Shown here piece by piece: positions 27,048-36,270 of a stretch of DNA of 63,785 bases. The notes beneath the pieces are model-generated. The model was not told the origin of the DNA. It searched no databases and was given only the letters and a program-made list of their open reading frames with translations. This stretch comes from Limnohabitans sp. Rim8 (GTDB lineage: Bacteria > Pseudomonadota > Gammaproteobacteria > Burkholderiales > Burkholderiaceae_C). The DNA lies in the NCBI RefSeq assembly GCF_945901735.1, contig NZ_CAMDLM010000023.1:1-63785 (forward strand), in the 5' to 3' direction. Each line of letters opens with the position of its first letter. Position 1 is the stretch's first letter. The position numbers and the translations under genes are program-made.

Positions 27048-27347
27048 TGCTGGCGTTGCACTTCAGACAAGGGCCCCCTGTGGCCCCTTGGGTCTGATGG
27101 GGGTTTGCGGCCACCCCTTGCGCCCCTGCCTGCATCGGCCAGGTTCACGACGCAAGCATGCGATCCGGTCTTTTCCTTGGTGTCCGTTGTCCCGGGTTCA
27201 TGGGTCATTTATGCACGGTCCTTTCATCGTGCACAGTGGGGCGCCAAGAGCGCATGGCCTTTGCGGGCAAACCTCGGGAAATCCAGCATCTGCAAGGGTC
27301 AGTTTGACGTCAGGAGTACGTTAGACTGGTCCACAGGAGAACCCCAC
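27048..27347. other. 300-bp intergenic region between pntB and fadD
   Basis: No gene was recognised. A hairpin formed by CAGAC/AAGGG (27064-27073) with CCCTT/GTCTG (27085-27096) follows pntB and may end its mRNA, although no T-tract follows. A perfect dyad TGCACG-N10-CGTGCA (27212-27233) stands about 115 bp before the fadD ATG and may be an operator. Downstream of that, a GGAG lies 8-10 nt before ATG 27348. Confidence 0.5.
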
Positions 27348-29030
27348 ATGAACCTGAACCCTGTTTGGCTCAAGAGTTACCCCGAAGATGTCCCCGCCGA
27401 CATCGACCCCACCCAATACAGTTCGCTGGTGGGCTTGCTTGAGGAGAGTTTTTCCAAATACGCGGACCGCCCGGCCTACAGCTTCATGGGCAAAGAGATG
27501 AGCTTTGCCCAAGCCGATCAGGAAAGCTTGGGCCTGGCGGCTTACTTGCAATCCTTGGGCCTGAGCAAAGGCGATCGCGTTGCGGTCATGATGCCCAATT
27601 TGCCGCAGTACCCCGTGGCGGTGGCGGCCATTTTGCGGGCCGGTTTGGTGGTGGTCAATGTCAACCCGTTGTACACCGCCCGTGAACTGGAACACCAGCT
27701 CAAGGACTCGGGGGCCAAGGCGATTGTCATCATCGAGAACTTTGCCGCCACCCTTGAAAAGTGCATCGCACAAACCCCGGTTCAGCATGTGATTTTGGCG
27801 GCCATGGGTGACCGGCTGGGCCTGCTCAAGGGCGGCTTGGTCAATTACGTGGTGCGCAACGTCAAGAAAATGGTGCCTGCCTTTCGCCTGCCCCGGGCGG
27901 TGCGTTTCAATGACGCTTTGTCCAAAGGGCGCCAACAAGCCTTTCGCAAGCCCGAGCTGACAGCCGATGACATCGCGGTGCTGCAGTACACAGGCGGCAC
28001 CACCGGCGTGTCCAAAGGTGCGGTCCTGCTGCACAGCAACGTCATTGCCAACGTTTTGCAGTCCGAGGCCTGGAATGCGCCCGTCATGAAGCGCATCCCG
28101 GCTGGTGAGCAGCCCACCAGTGTGTGTGCTTTGCCGCTGTACCACATCTTTGCTTTCACGGTGAACATGATGTTGGGTCTGCGCATGGGTGGCAAGACCA
28201 TCCTGATTCCCAATCCGCGTGATCTGCCAGCTGTGCTCAAGGAGTTGTCCAAGCACACCTTTCACAGCCTCCCGGCCGTGAACACCTTGTTCAATGGTTT
28301 GGCAAACCACCCGGATTTCAACACGGTTAACTGGTCCAACCTGAAAGTGTCTTTGGGTGGCGGCACGGCCGTCACGCCCAACGTGGCCAAGCTCTGGCTA
28401 GAGAAAACCGGTTGCCCGATCTGCGAAGGTTACGGCTTGTCCGAGACCAGCCCATCGGCCAGTTGCAACCCGACCACCAGTACCGAGTTCACCGGCACCA
28501 TCGGCGTGCCCTTGCCCGGGACCTGGATGAAGTTGCTGGACGACGATGGCCATGAAGTGACCGAAGTGGGGCAACCCGGCGAGATCGCCATCAAAGGCCC
28601 GCAGGTGATGGCCGGTTACTGGCAGCGTCCTGATGAGACCGCCAAGGTCATGACGGCCGATGGGTACTTCAAATCCGGCGATGTCGGCACGGTGGATGCG
28701 CGGGGTTTCTTCAAAATTGTTGACCGCAAGAAAGACATGATTCTGGTCAGTGGTTTCAACGTCTACCCCAACGAGGTCGAGGAAGTCGCTTCGGCTTGTC
28801 CGGGTGTGCTGGAATGCGCGGCCATAGGTGTGCCCGATGAGAAAACCGGTGAGGCCGTGAAGCTGGTGGTGGTCAAGAAAGACCCCGCCCTGACCGCCGA
28901 GCAAATCATGGCCTATTGCCGACAGCACATGACCGCTTACAAGCAGCCGCGCGTGATCGAGTTTTGCACCGAGTTGCCCAAAACGCCTGTGGGTAAAATT
29001 TTGCGGCGTGAGTTGCGCAACAATGCTTGA
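27348..29030 (+). CDS. fadD: Long-chain-fatty-acid-CoA ligase
   Basis: A 560-aa FadD-type ANL enzyme that activates fatty acids to acyl-CoA. The ATP/AMP motif YTGGTTGVSKGAVL (about 220), the adenine motif EGYGLSETSPSA, the hinge DRKKDMILVSGFNVYPNEVE and the catalytic Lys in PKTPVGKILRRELR are all present. The start at ATG 27348 has ACAGGAGAA before it; the longer frame to 27105 covers non-conserved intergenic DNA. Next gene mtnN is 108 bp away. Confidence 0.93.
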   Translation: MNLNPVWLKSYPEDVPADIDPTQYSSLVGLLEESFSKYADRPAYSFMGKEMSFAQADQESLGLAAYLQSLGLSKGDRVAVMMPNLPQYPVAVAAILRAGLVVVNVNPLYTARELEHQLKDSGAKAIVIIENFAATLEKCIAQTPVQHVILAAMGDRLGLLKGGLVNYVVRNVKKMVPAFRLPRAVRFNDALSKGRQQAFRKPELTADDIAVLQYTGGTTGVSKGAVLLHSNVIANVLQSEAWNAPVMKRIPAGEQPTSVCALPLYHIFAFTVNMMLGLRMGGKTILIPNPRDLPAVLKELSKHTFHSLPAVNTLFNGLANHPDFNTVNWSNLKVSLGGGTAVTPNVAKLWLEKTGCPICEGYGLSETSPSASCNPTTSTEFTGTIGVPLPGTWMKLLDDDGHEVTEVGQPGEIAIKGPQVMAGYWQRPDETAKVMTADGYFKSGDVGTVDARGFFKIVDRKKDMILVSGFNVYPNEVEEVASACPGVLECAAIGVPDEKTGEAVKLVVVKKDPALTAEQIMAYCRQHMTAYKQPRVIEFCTELPKTPVGKILRRELRNNA

Positions 29031-29068
29031 TGTCGGGCTGCCCCTGATGCGCCGGGGCTGAGTTTGGC

Positions 29069-29090
29069 GGCCACAATTTTTCTTGTGGCC
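29069..29090. repeat. Inverted repeat between fadD and mtnN
   Basis: GGCCACAA (29069-29076), loop TTTTTC, TTGTGGCC (29083-29090): a perfect 8-bp stem. No T-tract follows the stem, so it is a weak terminator or an mRNA 3'-end stabiliser for fadD. Confidence 0.6.
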
Positions 29091-29138
29091 GTTGTCAATT
29101 TGACGCCTCTTTTTGACGCACAGAACAAAGGATGAGCC

Positions 29139-29900
29139 ATGGCGGTGATCGGCATCATGAGTGCCCTGCACGAAGAGTTGGCGGCTGTGCTGGCCGACAT
29201 GCCCGATGAGCGGCGGGTGGTGGTGGCGGGGCGCGACTTTTGGCGGGGACATTGGCAAGGCCATGCGGTCGTGGCGGTGCTCTCGCGCATTGGCAAAGTG
29301 GCGGCGGCCACCACCGCCACGGTGATGCTGGAGCGCTTTGGGGTGGATGCGCTGGTGTTCACTGGCGCGGCGGGTGGATTGGGTCCGGGGGTGCGCGTGG
29401 GCGATGTGGTGGTGGCCAGTGGCTTAATTCAGCACGACATGGATGCGTCGCCACTGTTTCCCAGGCACGAAGTGCCGCTGTATGGTCGGGCTCTATTTAA
29501 GGCTGACGCCGCTTTGTCGGTGCAACTGGCCGAAGCCTCCCAGCAGGTGCTACAGGCGGCTGAGCGACATTTGGGTCCTGACACCTTGGCCCAGTTTCAG
29601 CTGAGTACGCCCACGGTGCACCAGGGCTTGATCGTCAGCGGTGACCGCTTTGTCTCGACCAACGCCGAAAGTCAGGCGCTTCGAGAGGCCTTGCCAGAGG
29701 CTTTGGCGGTGGAGATGGAGGGCGCAGCAGTGGCGCAGGTGTGCTGGGACTATGGCGTGCCGTTTGCAGCTGTGCGCACCATTTCGGACCGCGCAGACGA
29801 CACAGCGCACACCGATTTCAATCATTTCATTCGTGAGGTGGCCAGCCGCTACAGTCGGGCCATTTTGTCGCAGTGGTTGGCCAAACGCCCAACCGCCTGA
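29139..29900 (+). CDS. mtnN: 5'-methylthioadenosine/S-adenosylhomocysteine nucleosidase
   Basis: A 253-aa nucleosidase of the PNP/UDP family (MtnN/Pfs), removing adenine from MTA and SAH in methionine salvage. It begins MAVIGIMSALHEELAAVLAD, with FTGAAGGLGPGVRVGDVVVA in the middle. The catalytic region has VEMEGAAVAQVCWDYGVPFA and RTISDRADDTAH containing the catalytic Asp. It is slightly longer than E. coli MtnN (232 aa). An AAAGGATGAG element precedes the ATG. Confidence 0.88.
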   Translation: MAVIGIMSALHEELAAVLADMPDERRVVVAGRDFWRGHWQGHAVVAVLSRIGKVAAATTATVMLERFGVDALVFTGAAGGLGPGVRVGDVVVASGLIQHDMDASPLFPRHEVPLYGRALFKADAALSVQLAEASQQVLQAAERHLGPDTLAQFQLSTPTVHQGLIVSGDRFVSTNAESQALREALPEALAVEMEGAAVAQVCWDYGVPFAAVRTISDRADDTAHTDFNHFIREVASRYSRAILSQWLAKRPTA

Positions 29901-29907
29901 GTGGGTT

Positions 29908-30894
29908 TTATTTGAGCCAACCGCGCCTGCGGAAGTACCACATGGGCACCACGGCGCTGGCGGCCATCAGCGCCAGGGCATAGGGGTAACCCCATTTTTG
30001 GGACAGCTCGGGCATGTACTGAAAGTTCATGCCGTACAAGCTGGCGATCAAGGTGGGCGGCAGCAAGGCGACGCTGGCCACCGAAAAAATCTTGATGATT
30101 TTGTTCTGGTTGATGTTGATGAAACCAACGGTGGCGTCCATCAAAAAGTTGATCTTGTCAAACAGAAAGGCCGTGTGCGAGTCGAGCGAGTCGATGTCGC
30201 GCATGATCTGGCGTGCGTCTTCAAACTGGTCGGCGTTGAGCATTTTGGAGCGCATCATGAAGCTCAGGGCGCGGCGCGTGTCCATCACGTTGCGGCGGAT
30301 GCGGCCGTTCATGTCCTCTTGCCGTGCAATCGCGCCCAGCACTTCGCTGGCCATGGCGTCGGTCACATTGCCCGAAAGCACGGTGTTGCCCACTTTTTCC
30401 AGCTGGTCGTAAATGCCCTCGAGTGTGTCCGCTGAGTATTCAGCGTCGGCGTCAAACAGTTTGAGCAGCACTTCTTTGGCGTCTTCGATCAGTCCGGGTG
30501 CCCGCCGTGCACGCATGCGCAAAAGGCGAAACACCGGCACGTCCTCGTCGTGGATGGAAAAAAGCACGCCCTGGCTTTTCAGGTCGGCGTTGTGCTGGTT
30601 CAAGATGAAAGCGCAGCGCACGGTGCGGGGCTCGTCATCGTCGGCGATCAAAAAGTCCGAGCGGATGTGCAACTCGCCGTTGTCCTCTTCGTAAAAGCGC
30701 GCGGATTCTTCGATGTCCTCGTCCATCGCGTCTTCGGGGATCAACAAGCCAAAGTACTGCTTGATCCAGCGTTTTTCTTCCAGCGTAGGCGATTCCAGGT
30801 CAACCCAGATGGGCTGGAAACGGGAGAGCTCTTCCAGTGACTCGATCTCTTCCTGGAAGAGGCGGCCGTTGACAAGGGTGAAGATGTTGAGCAT
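29908..30894 (-). CDS. corA: Magnesium/cobalt transporter CorA
   Basis: A 328-aa CorA family channel. The signature GMN sits in ASLYGMNFQYMPEL between the two C-terminal membrane helices; the last residues are YFRRRGWLK, as in CorA. The N-terminal alpha/beta cytoplasmic domain and the long stalk helix (RRNVMDTRRALSFMMRSKML region) form the pentameric funnel. It carries Mg2+ and Co2+. The start MLNIFTLVNGRLFQEEIESL is typical. Its 150-nt leader contains two hairpins (see 30958-31014). It is convergent with mtnN, 7 bp apart. Confidence 0.94.
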   Translation of the reverse strand: MLNIFTLVNGRLFQEEIESLEELSRFQPIWVDLESPTLEEKRWIKQYFGLLIPEDAMDEDIEESARFYEEDNGELHIRSDFLIADDDEPRTVRCAFILNQHNADLKSQGVLFSIHDEDVPVFRLLRMRARRAPGLIEDAKEVLLKLFDADAEYSADTLEGIYDQLEKVGNTVLSGNVTDAMASEVLGAIARQEDMNGRIRRNVMDTRRALSFMMRSKMLNADQFEDARQIMRDIDSLDSHTAFLFDKINFLMDATVGFININQNKIIKIFSVASVALLPPTLIASLYGMNFQYMPELSQKWGYPYALALMAASAVVPMWYFRRRGWLK

Positions 30895-30957
30895 GGCAAA
30901 TCCGAAAAATGGCCAGGTGCCAAAGGTTCAAAGGGGCGGCGAAGGGATATTTTCTGC

Positions 30958-31014
30958 AGCTTTCGAACGATGGGCCCATGCTCAAGGCGTCCGAAAGCTA
31001 CCGACTCGGGGTAG
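30958..31014 (-). promoter_or_regulatory. Two hairpins in the corA mRNA leader
   Basis: In the sense of corA transcription, CTACC-N7-GGTAG (31014 to 30998) is followed directly by AGCTTTCG (30999-30992) pairing with CGAAAGCT (30965-30958), an 8-bp stem around a 26-nt loop containing the palindrome GGGCCC. The arms touch, so the stems compete at 30998-30999. No Shine-Dalgarno is visible at corA. Structured leaders are known to control Mg2+ transporter genes in other bacteria; the role here is inference. Confidence 0.45.
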
Positions 31015-31051
31015 TTTCCACGGCAATGTGTCTCCAGAATGAATCGGCGGA

Positions 31052-32290
31052 TTATCGCACCGGATGTTCCCCTGCTGGGTTGAGAAAAGACAGGATTTCG
31101 TCAGCGCGGGCCTGTACGTCGGCTTGGCCCAGGGCGATCAGCGCCCCGATGAAGCCCGGCTCGAACAGCAAATAACTGGCCAGCGACGCACCACTGCCGC
31201 GCAGGGCGCCCAGCCCCTCCAGCACCCGAAGAATGGGCCGGGGCAGCGTGTGAGCGTGGTCTTGTGCTAAGGCGTCGAGCGAGGCGCTGGGCTGCAGTGT
31301 TAAGACCTGAACTGGGCGCAGAGGTAGACCCCCGCGGAGCGCCTCGGGCAGGTGCTGCAGGGCCTTGTTGATGCGTTCGATCTGCTCCACATCGGCCTCA
31401 AGGGTGTCGTGGAAGACGCTGGCCATGGCGTGGCCAGCGATGGTGCCCAAGGAAGGGGGCCCTGCGGTGCGGGCTGAAGCCACCTGGCTGGCGCGTGGCG
31501 GTTGGCTCACGCCAATGGCCAAAATCCGGTCGGCCCCGAGCTGCACCGCCGAGGACAAGGGCGAGATTTGGCGCATCGAGCCGTCTCCGAAAAACTCCAT
31601 GCCGCCGTCCACCCACAGGGGCGTAGACGGGAAAATAAAGGGGATGGCGCTGGACGCCATCAAGTGTTCGATGGTGATGGGTTGCTGTTCGGCGCGACGG
31701 CCCGGGCGACTCCACGGGATGGGCTGGCCGTCGCGGGTTTGGCAAAACGTCCAATGAGTACCGCTGGAATAACTGGACGCGGTGACCGCCAGAGCCTGCA
31801 GCACGCCGTGTTGCAAGGCTGTGTCGATCCGATCGAGGGCAATCGCCCGGTGCAAGGTGTTGACCAAGGCCAGGCTGTCCATCGCTGCAGCATGGGCGCG
31901 GGCAGAGCGCAGCAAACCTAAAGCGGTGGCCCATCGGCTGAACTTGTCCAGCGGGGTCTGGGGCAAGCGGTAAACCGCTTCCGTGCGGATGCCGGTCCAG
32001 AAATGGGCCAATGCGTCCAGTCCTGCCAAGCCATCCATGGCCTTGCTGGCCAAAAATGTGGCGTTCAAAGCACCGGCCGAGGTGCCCGCCAGCACCTGGA
32101 ACGGAAAAGCTTTAGAAGAGCCAGCCTGGTGGCTCAACAACTGGCCAATGGCCTGCAGCGCCCCCGCTTGGTAAGCGGTTCGCGCACCGCCGCCCATCAG
32201 GACCAGACCCAGCATGGAGTGCGGATGAGCAGCCCGGTGGGCTGCAGGGGGTGACATTGGACGGGCGCTCGTCAAGGGGTCAATGGGCAT
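31052..32290 (-). CDS. Patatin-like phospholipase
   Basis: A 412-aa patatin-family lipid acyl hydrolase. The oxyanion-hole motif GGGARTAYQAG (about residues 33-43), nucleophile motif GTSAG (LAGTSAGALNATFLA) and catalytic Asp in LWVDGGMEFFGDGSM are all seen. C-terminally it has extra sequence with a DUF-like helical stretch. No signal peptide is apparent; it may act on membrane lipids from the cytoplasm. Start ATG 32290 keeps the divergent gap to the MFS gene; the choice among several in-frame ATGs (32350, 32257, 32212) is uncertain because none has a good Shine-Dalgarno. Confidence 0.82.
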   Translation of the reverse strand: MPIDPLTSARPMSPPAAHRAAHPHSMLGLVLMGGGARTAYQAGALQAIGQLLSHQAGSSKAFPFQVLAGTSAGALNATFLASKAMDGLAGLDALAHFWTGIRTEAVYRLPQTPLDKFSRWATALGLLRSARAHAAAMDSLALVNTLHRAIALDRIDTALQHGVLQALAVTASSYSSGTHWTFCQTRDGQPIPWSRPGRRAEQQPITIEHLMASSAIPFIFPSTPLWVDGGMEFFGDGSMRQISPLSSAVQLGADRILAIGVSQPPRASQVASARTAGPPSLGTIAGHAMASVFHDTLEADVEQIERINKALQHLPEALRGGLPLRPVQVLTLQPSASLDALAQDHAHTLPRPILRVLEGLGALRGSGASLASYLLFEPGFIGALIALGQADVQARADEILSFLNPAGEHPVR

Positions 32291-32356
32291 GTGAGGGGGA
32301 GGGTGGCTGTGCAGGGCTCGGGGTGTTAGATTCAGTCCATTCAATAGCATTGTTCC

Positions 32357-33583
32357 ATGACCACCCCCCACTTGACCCCGCGCCGCGAGTGCTGGCTGCT
32401 TTTGACACTGGCTGGCATCCAGTTCACCCACATCCTTGACTTCATGATCATGATGCCGCTGGGGCCGCATTTCACGGCTTTGTTCGGCATCAGCAACGCC
32501 CAGTTTGGGTTGTTGGTGTCGGCCTACACCTTGTCGGCGGGCTTTTCGGGTTTGATGGCGGCCACCTACATTGACCGTTTCAGCCGCAAGCAGTTGCTGC
32601 TGGCCATGTACAGCCTGTTCGGGTTGGCCACGCTCGCTTGCGCCTTGGCGCCCGACTATGTGTGGTTGATGGTGGCGCGTGTGGCCGCAGGTTTATTTGG
32701 TGGCGTCTTGTCGGCCCTGTCGCAGACCATCGTGGCCGATGTGATCCCCTTTGAGCGCCGGGGCCGTGCCATGAGTGTGGTCATGACCTCATTCTCTGTA
32801 TCCACCGTGGCGGGCGTGCCGTTGGGCTTGTTTTTGGCAGCGCATTTCAACTGGCACGCGCCTTTTGTCGGCATCGCTGTGCTGGTGGGCCTCCTGGCGC
32901 TGGGGGCCTGGCAAACCTTGCCCCGGTTGGATGCGCACTTGCACCACCCCGAGAGGGTGAGCGTTTGGCGCGGCATCGGCCAGGTGCTGGCCGAGCCCAA
33001 CCACCTCAAGGCGTTTGCCGTGTCGGGCCTGATGATGTTCGCAGCCTTCACCGTCATTCCGTACATCACCATTTACCTGCAGTCCAACGCGGGCATGCAG
33101 GCCGCTCAGGTGCCCTGGATCTACCTGTGCGGCGGCTTGGCCACCTTGCTGAGCGCGCGCTATTTTGGCCGCCTGACGGACCGGGTCGGCAAAGTCCGAA
33201 TGTTCCAGCGCCTGGCCTTGGCGGTGACCGTGCCCTTGATGGCCACCACGCTCTCGCAAGGGTTGCCCCTGTGGGGCTTGTTGGTCATATCGACGCTGTT
33301 TTTCACCGTCATGAGCGGGCGCATGATTCCCGGCATGGCGATGATTTCTTCAGCTGCCCTGCCCCGTTTGCGCGGCACGTTCATGACCCTGAACTCGGCC
33401 GTGCAGTCGACCTCGATGGGCTTGGCGGCCTTGGTGGCGGGGCTGATCATCGGGCGCGATGCGCAAGGGCAGCTCACCTTGTATTGGGTGGCGGGCTTGT
33501 TGGGGGTTTTGGCCAGTGTGCTCAGCGTCTGGTTGGCCGGGCATTTGCGCCTGCATGGGGCTCCTGCGCCGGTTGTTGGCTGA
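32357..33583 (+). CDS. MFS transporter (drug/sugar efflux type)
   Basis: A 408-aa major facilitator with 12 membrane helices. TLSAGFSGLMAATYIDRFSR carries the motif-A-like loop between helices 2 and 3, and the ARVAAGLFGGVLSALSQTIV stretch is typical of arabinose-efflux-permease-like (AraJ/NepI-like) exporters. The substrate cannot be inferred. It is divergent from the patatin gene with a gap of 66 bp. Confidence 0.88.
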   Translation: MTTPHLTPRRECWLLLTLAGIQFTHILDFMIMMPLGPHFTALFGISNAQFGLLVSAYTLSAGFSGLMAATYIDRFSRKQLLLAMYSLFGLATLACALAPDYVWLMVARVAAGLFGGVLSALSQTIVADVIPFERRGRAMSVVMTSFSVSTVAGVPLGLFLAAHFNWHAPFVGIAVLVGLLALGAWQTLPRLDAHLHHPERVSVWRGIGQVLAEPNHLKAFAVSGLMMFAAFTVIPYITIYLQSNAGMQAAQVPWIYLCGGLATLLSARYFGRLTDRVGKVRMFQRLALAVTVPLMATTLSQGLPLWGLLVISTLFFTVMSGRMIPGMAMISSAALPRLRGTFMTLNSAVQSTSMGLAALVAGLIIGRDAQGQLTLYWVAGLLGVLASVLSVWLAGHLRLHGAPAPVVG

Positions 33584-33752
33584 GTTGCAGGGGATGCTGG
33601 GGTCTTGCAGGGGGTCAAGTCGGTGGGACAGATCTTGGCTTCAAGTCGAACAATAGCACTGAAATGGCCCGTTGAGTCCAAAAGCGGCGGGCTTTACAGG
33701 TTTAGTTGAGGGCGTATTGCTTTTCCATTTTTGGGGGCGCATAGTGGGGTTG

Positions 33753-33794
33753 AGCCACCCCGAAAAGGTGGTTTCAGAGTCCCGCACCAGCGGG
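33753..33794 (+). promoter_or_regulatory. Two hairpins in the hpf leader
   Basis: AGCCACC (33753-33759) pairs with GGTGGTT (33767-33773), and CCCGC (33781-33785) with GCGGG (33790-33794) around ACCA. They lie 36-80 nt before the hpf ATG, in the probable 5' UTR. No promoter was assigned. Confidence 0.35.
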
Positions 33795-33830
33795 GCTTTC
33801 CCCGACCCTGAATCTATGGAGGCGACGATT

Positions 33831-34160
33831 ATGAATTTAACCATCAGCGGGCACCATTTGGAAGTGACCCCGGCTTTGCGCCAGTACGTCACGGGAAAAC
33901 TTGACCGCATCACCCGGCATTTTGATCAGGTGGTCGATGTCAAAGTGCTGCTGACCGTCGAAAAGATCAAGGAAAAGGAAAAGCGCCAACGCGCAGAGTG
34001 CAACATCCATGTCAAAGGCAATGACCTGTTTGCTGAAAGCGCTCATGAAGACCTGTACGCCGCGGTGGACGATCTGGTGGACAAACTCGATCGTCAAGTG
34101 GTCAAACACAAGGACCGCATGACGGACCACCACCACAGTGCGCCCAAGCGCATGATGTGA
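33831..34160 (+). CDS. hpf: Ribosome hibernation promoting factor (short HPF)
   Basis: A 109-aa HPF/YfiA family protein that binds the 30S subunit and drives 100S ribosome dimer formation in stationary phase. The family core [40 protein letters not shown] and a basic C-terminus are present. ATG 33831 is chosen: GGAGG (33818-33822) is well placed, while an in-frame ATG at 33816 would lie on that site. A strong terminator follows. hpf, ptsN and hprK follow each other as is usual next to rpoN in proteobacteria, although rpoN is not here. Confidence 0.94.
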   Translation: MNLTISGHHLEVTPALRQYVTGKLDRITRHFDQVVDVKVLLTVEKIKEKEKRQRAECNIHVKGNDLFAESAHEDLYAAVDDLVDKLDRQVVKHKDRMTDHHHSAPKRMM

Positions 34161-34179
34161 TCTCTCCATGGATTCACTG

Positions 34180-34204
34180 GGGCCGCAGCAAGCGGCCCTT
34201 TTTT
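34180..34204 (+). terminator. Intrinsic terminator after hpf
   Basis: GGGCCGC (34180-34186), loop AGCAA, GCGGCCC (34192-34198), then six T (34199-34204). A strong rho-independent terminator, so ptsN needs its own promoter. Confidence 0.92.
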
Positions 34205-34299
34205 CGCGACCTGGGTGCACCAAGACACCCCATGCTGAGTACCGATCGGGCCAGCGACAAAGCCTGATGGTGGATAGGGTGCATAATCCTGCCTCGACC

Positions 34300-34767
34300 A
34301 TGAACCGACTCTCATCCATATTGCCTGTTGCCCAAGTTCTTGTGGGGGTGGAAGCCACCAGCAAGAAACGTGCATTCGAAGAAGCCGGACTTCTCTTTGA
34401 GAATCTGCACGGCCTGTCGCGTGCCTTGGTCACCGACAGCCTGTTTGCCCGTGAGCGTTTAGGCTCCACGGGCCTGGGCCACGGTGTGGCCATCCCGCAC
34501 GGTCGCATCAAGGGCCTCAAAGCCCCGATGGCCGCCGTATTTCAGTTGGCCCAGCCCATTGGTTTTGATGCACCGGACGAGCAAGCGGTCAACTTGCTGA
34601 TCTTTTTGCTGGTGCCCGAGGCGGCGACCCAAAAGCACCTGGAAATTTTGTCCGAGATTGCCGAGTTGCTCAGCGACACCGCTTTGCGCGAAAGCATCAA
34701 AAGCAGCACGGCCCAGGCCGGCCTGCACCAGTTGATCGCCCAGTGGCAATCGGCTCAAACCGCCTGA
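34300..34767 (+). CDS. ptsN: Nitrogen-regulatory PTS IIA protein
   Basis: A 155-aa EIIA-Ntr of the nitrogen PTS, a phosphorylation-state regulator of K+ transport, carbon and nitrogen balance. The phosphorylated His is in GHGVAIPHGRIKGL (about residue 65). CATAAT (34282-34287) lies 12 nt before ATG 34300, so a transcript would have a leader of only about 6 nt and there is no Shine-Dalgarno. hprK follows 24 bp later. The kup gene, a K+ transporter, is 12 kb downstream in the same window. Confidence 0.93.
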   Translation: MNRLSSILPVAQVLVGVEATSKKRAFEEAGLLFENLHGLSRALVTDSLFARERLGSTGLGHGVAIPHGRIKGLKAPMAAVFQLAQPIGFDAPDEQAVNLLIFLLVPEAATQKHLEILSEIAELLSDTALRESIKSSTAQAGLHQLIAQWQSAQTA

Positions 34768-34791
34768 TCCCTTTTTGACAGTCTGCAGGCG

Positions 34792-35733
34792 ATGAAGCCC
34801 TCCGTCATCAGCGCCGATGTTCTCTTTGAGGACCACCGCCAACAACTACGGTGGCAGTGGCAAGCAGGCTTGGGTGCATCGGAGAGGCGCTTTGACGAGG
34901 TCGCCGTGCGACAAGCCCGCTCCGGCGCGGATCTGGTGGGTTATCTCAATTACATCCATCCTTACCGCGTCCAAATTTTGGGGCCTCGCGAAGTTGCTTA
35001 CCTGACGAATGGCTCGCCTGACGACTGCTCCCGGCGCATTTCGCGCATCGTGACGCTGGAGCCGCCGGTGCTGGTACTGGCCGACGGTCAAACCGCGCCC
35101 GATGCCTTGCTGGCCATGTGCGAGCGGGCGCAAATCCCCATGTTTGCCACCCAGCAGTCCTCGGCCTTCGTGATCGATGTGTTGCGTGCTTATTTGTCCA
35201 AACACTTTGCCGATCGCATCACCATGCACGGTGTGTTCATGGACATTTTGGGCATGGGTGTGTTGATCACGGGAGAGTCAGGTCTGGGCAAAAGCGAACT
35301 GGGCTTGGAATTGATTTCACGTGGCAATGGCCTGGTGGCCGACGATGCGGTAGACCTGTACCGCATCAACCAGACCACCATCGAAGCGCGTTGCCCTGAT
35401 CTGCTGCAAAACCTGCTGGAAGTGCGCGGCATTGGCCTTTTGGACATCCGAGCCATCTTTGGCGAGACGGCTGTGCGCCGAAAAATGCGTCTCAAACTCA
35501 TCGTGCACCTGGTGCGGCGTGAAACCCTTGAGCGTGACTACGAGCGCCTGCCCTCCGAGCCCTTGCGGCAAGACGTGCTGGGCATACCGGTGCAAAAGGT
35601 GGTGATCCAGGTCATGGCCGGGCGCAACATTGCGGTGTTGGTGGAGGCGGCTGTGCGCAACACCATCTTGCAAATGCGTGGCATCGACACCTACCAGGAC
35701 TTCATCGAGCGACAGCGCCGCGCCATGGGCTGA
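34792..35733 (+). CDS. hprK: HPr kinase/phosphorylase
   Basis: A 313-aa HPr kinase/phosphorylase. Walker [19 protein letters not shown] (about residues 160-175), the HPrK signature [20 protein letters not shown] and the C-terminal regions [20 protein letters not shown] are all present. In betaproteobacteria HprK acts on HPr of the nitrogen-type PTS and on cell-envelope or carbon control. It lies 24 bp after ptsN, presumably co-transcribed. Confidence 0.95.
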   Translation: MKPSVISADVLFEDHRQQLRWQWQAGLGASERRFDEVAVRQARSGADLVGYLNYIHPYRVQILGPREVAYLTNGSPDDCSRRISRIVTLEPPVLVLADGQTAPDALLAMCERAQIPMFATQQSSAFVIDVLRAYLSKHFADRITMHGVFMDILGMGVLITGESGLGKSELGLELISRGNGLVADDAVDLYRINQTTIEARCPDLLQNLLEVRGIGLLDIRAIFGETAVRRKMRLKLIVHLVRRETLERDYERLPSEPLRQDVLGIPVQKVVIQVMAGRNIAVLVEAAVRNTILQMRGIDTYQDFIERQRRAMG

Positions 35734-35753
35734 AAGTTGGGGCAAGCGCTTCT

Positions 35754-36185
35754 TCAGCGGGCGTTGCGGTGCGGGCAGGGCTGTTGCGTGCAGTGGGCGT
35801 ACAGGCTCAGTGCATGGTCGGCGATCACAAAGCCCTTGGCCTGGGCCACGGCTTGCTGGCGCGACTCAATTTCCGCGTCATAGAACTCCTCCACCCGACC
35901 GCAGTCCAAGCACACCATGTGGTCGTGGTGTTGGCCTTCGTTGAGCTCGTACACGGCTTTGCCACTTTCAAAGTGGTTGCGGCTGAGGATGCCTGCCTGC
36001 TCGAACTGGGTCAGCACCCGGTAAACGGTGGCCAGGCCAATGTCGGCGTTGTCCTTGAGGAGTTGACGAAACACATCCTCGGCGGTCATGTGGCGCATCA
36101 AGCCGTTTTGAAAAACTTCCAGGATTTTCAGGCGCGGCAAGGTGGCTTTGAGGCCGTTGTTTTTCAGTTCGTCGATCTGGCTCAT
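35754..36185 (-). CDS. fur: Ferric uptake regulator
   Basis: A 143-aa Fur repressor. N-terminal winged helix-turn-helix ([37 protein letters not shown]), and the metal-binding [16 protein letters not shown] with the CxxC zinc site. It represses iron-uptake genes with Fe2+. It is divergent from bamE; the 85-bp gap contains TACAAT (36236-36241) on the plus strand, likely for bamE. Convergent with hprK. Confidence 0.95.
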   Translation of the reverse strand: MSQIDELKNNGLKATLPRLKILEVFQNGLMRHMTAEDVFRQLLKDNADIGLATVYRVLTQFEQAGILSRNHFESGKAVYELNEGQHHDHMVCLDCGRVEEFYDAEIESRQQAVAQAKGFVIADHALSLYAHCTQQPCPHRNAR

Positions 36186-36270
36186 GGGCTGTGTGGGTGG
36201 GGTCGCCAGGGGCGGTCCTGCGGCAAGGCTGCCGCTACAATGACCTGATCATATCGGCACACCCTCAACC

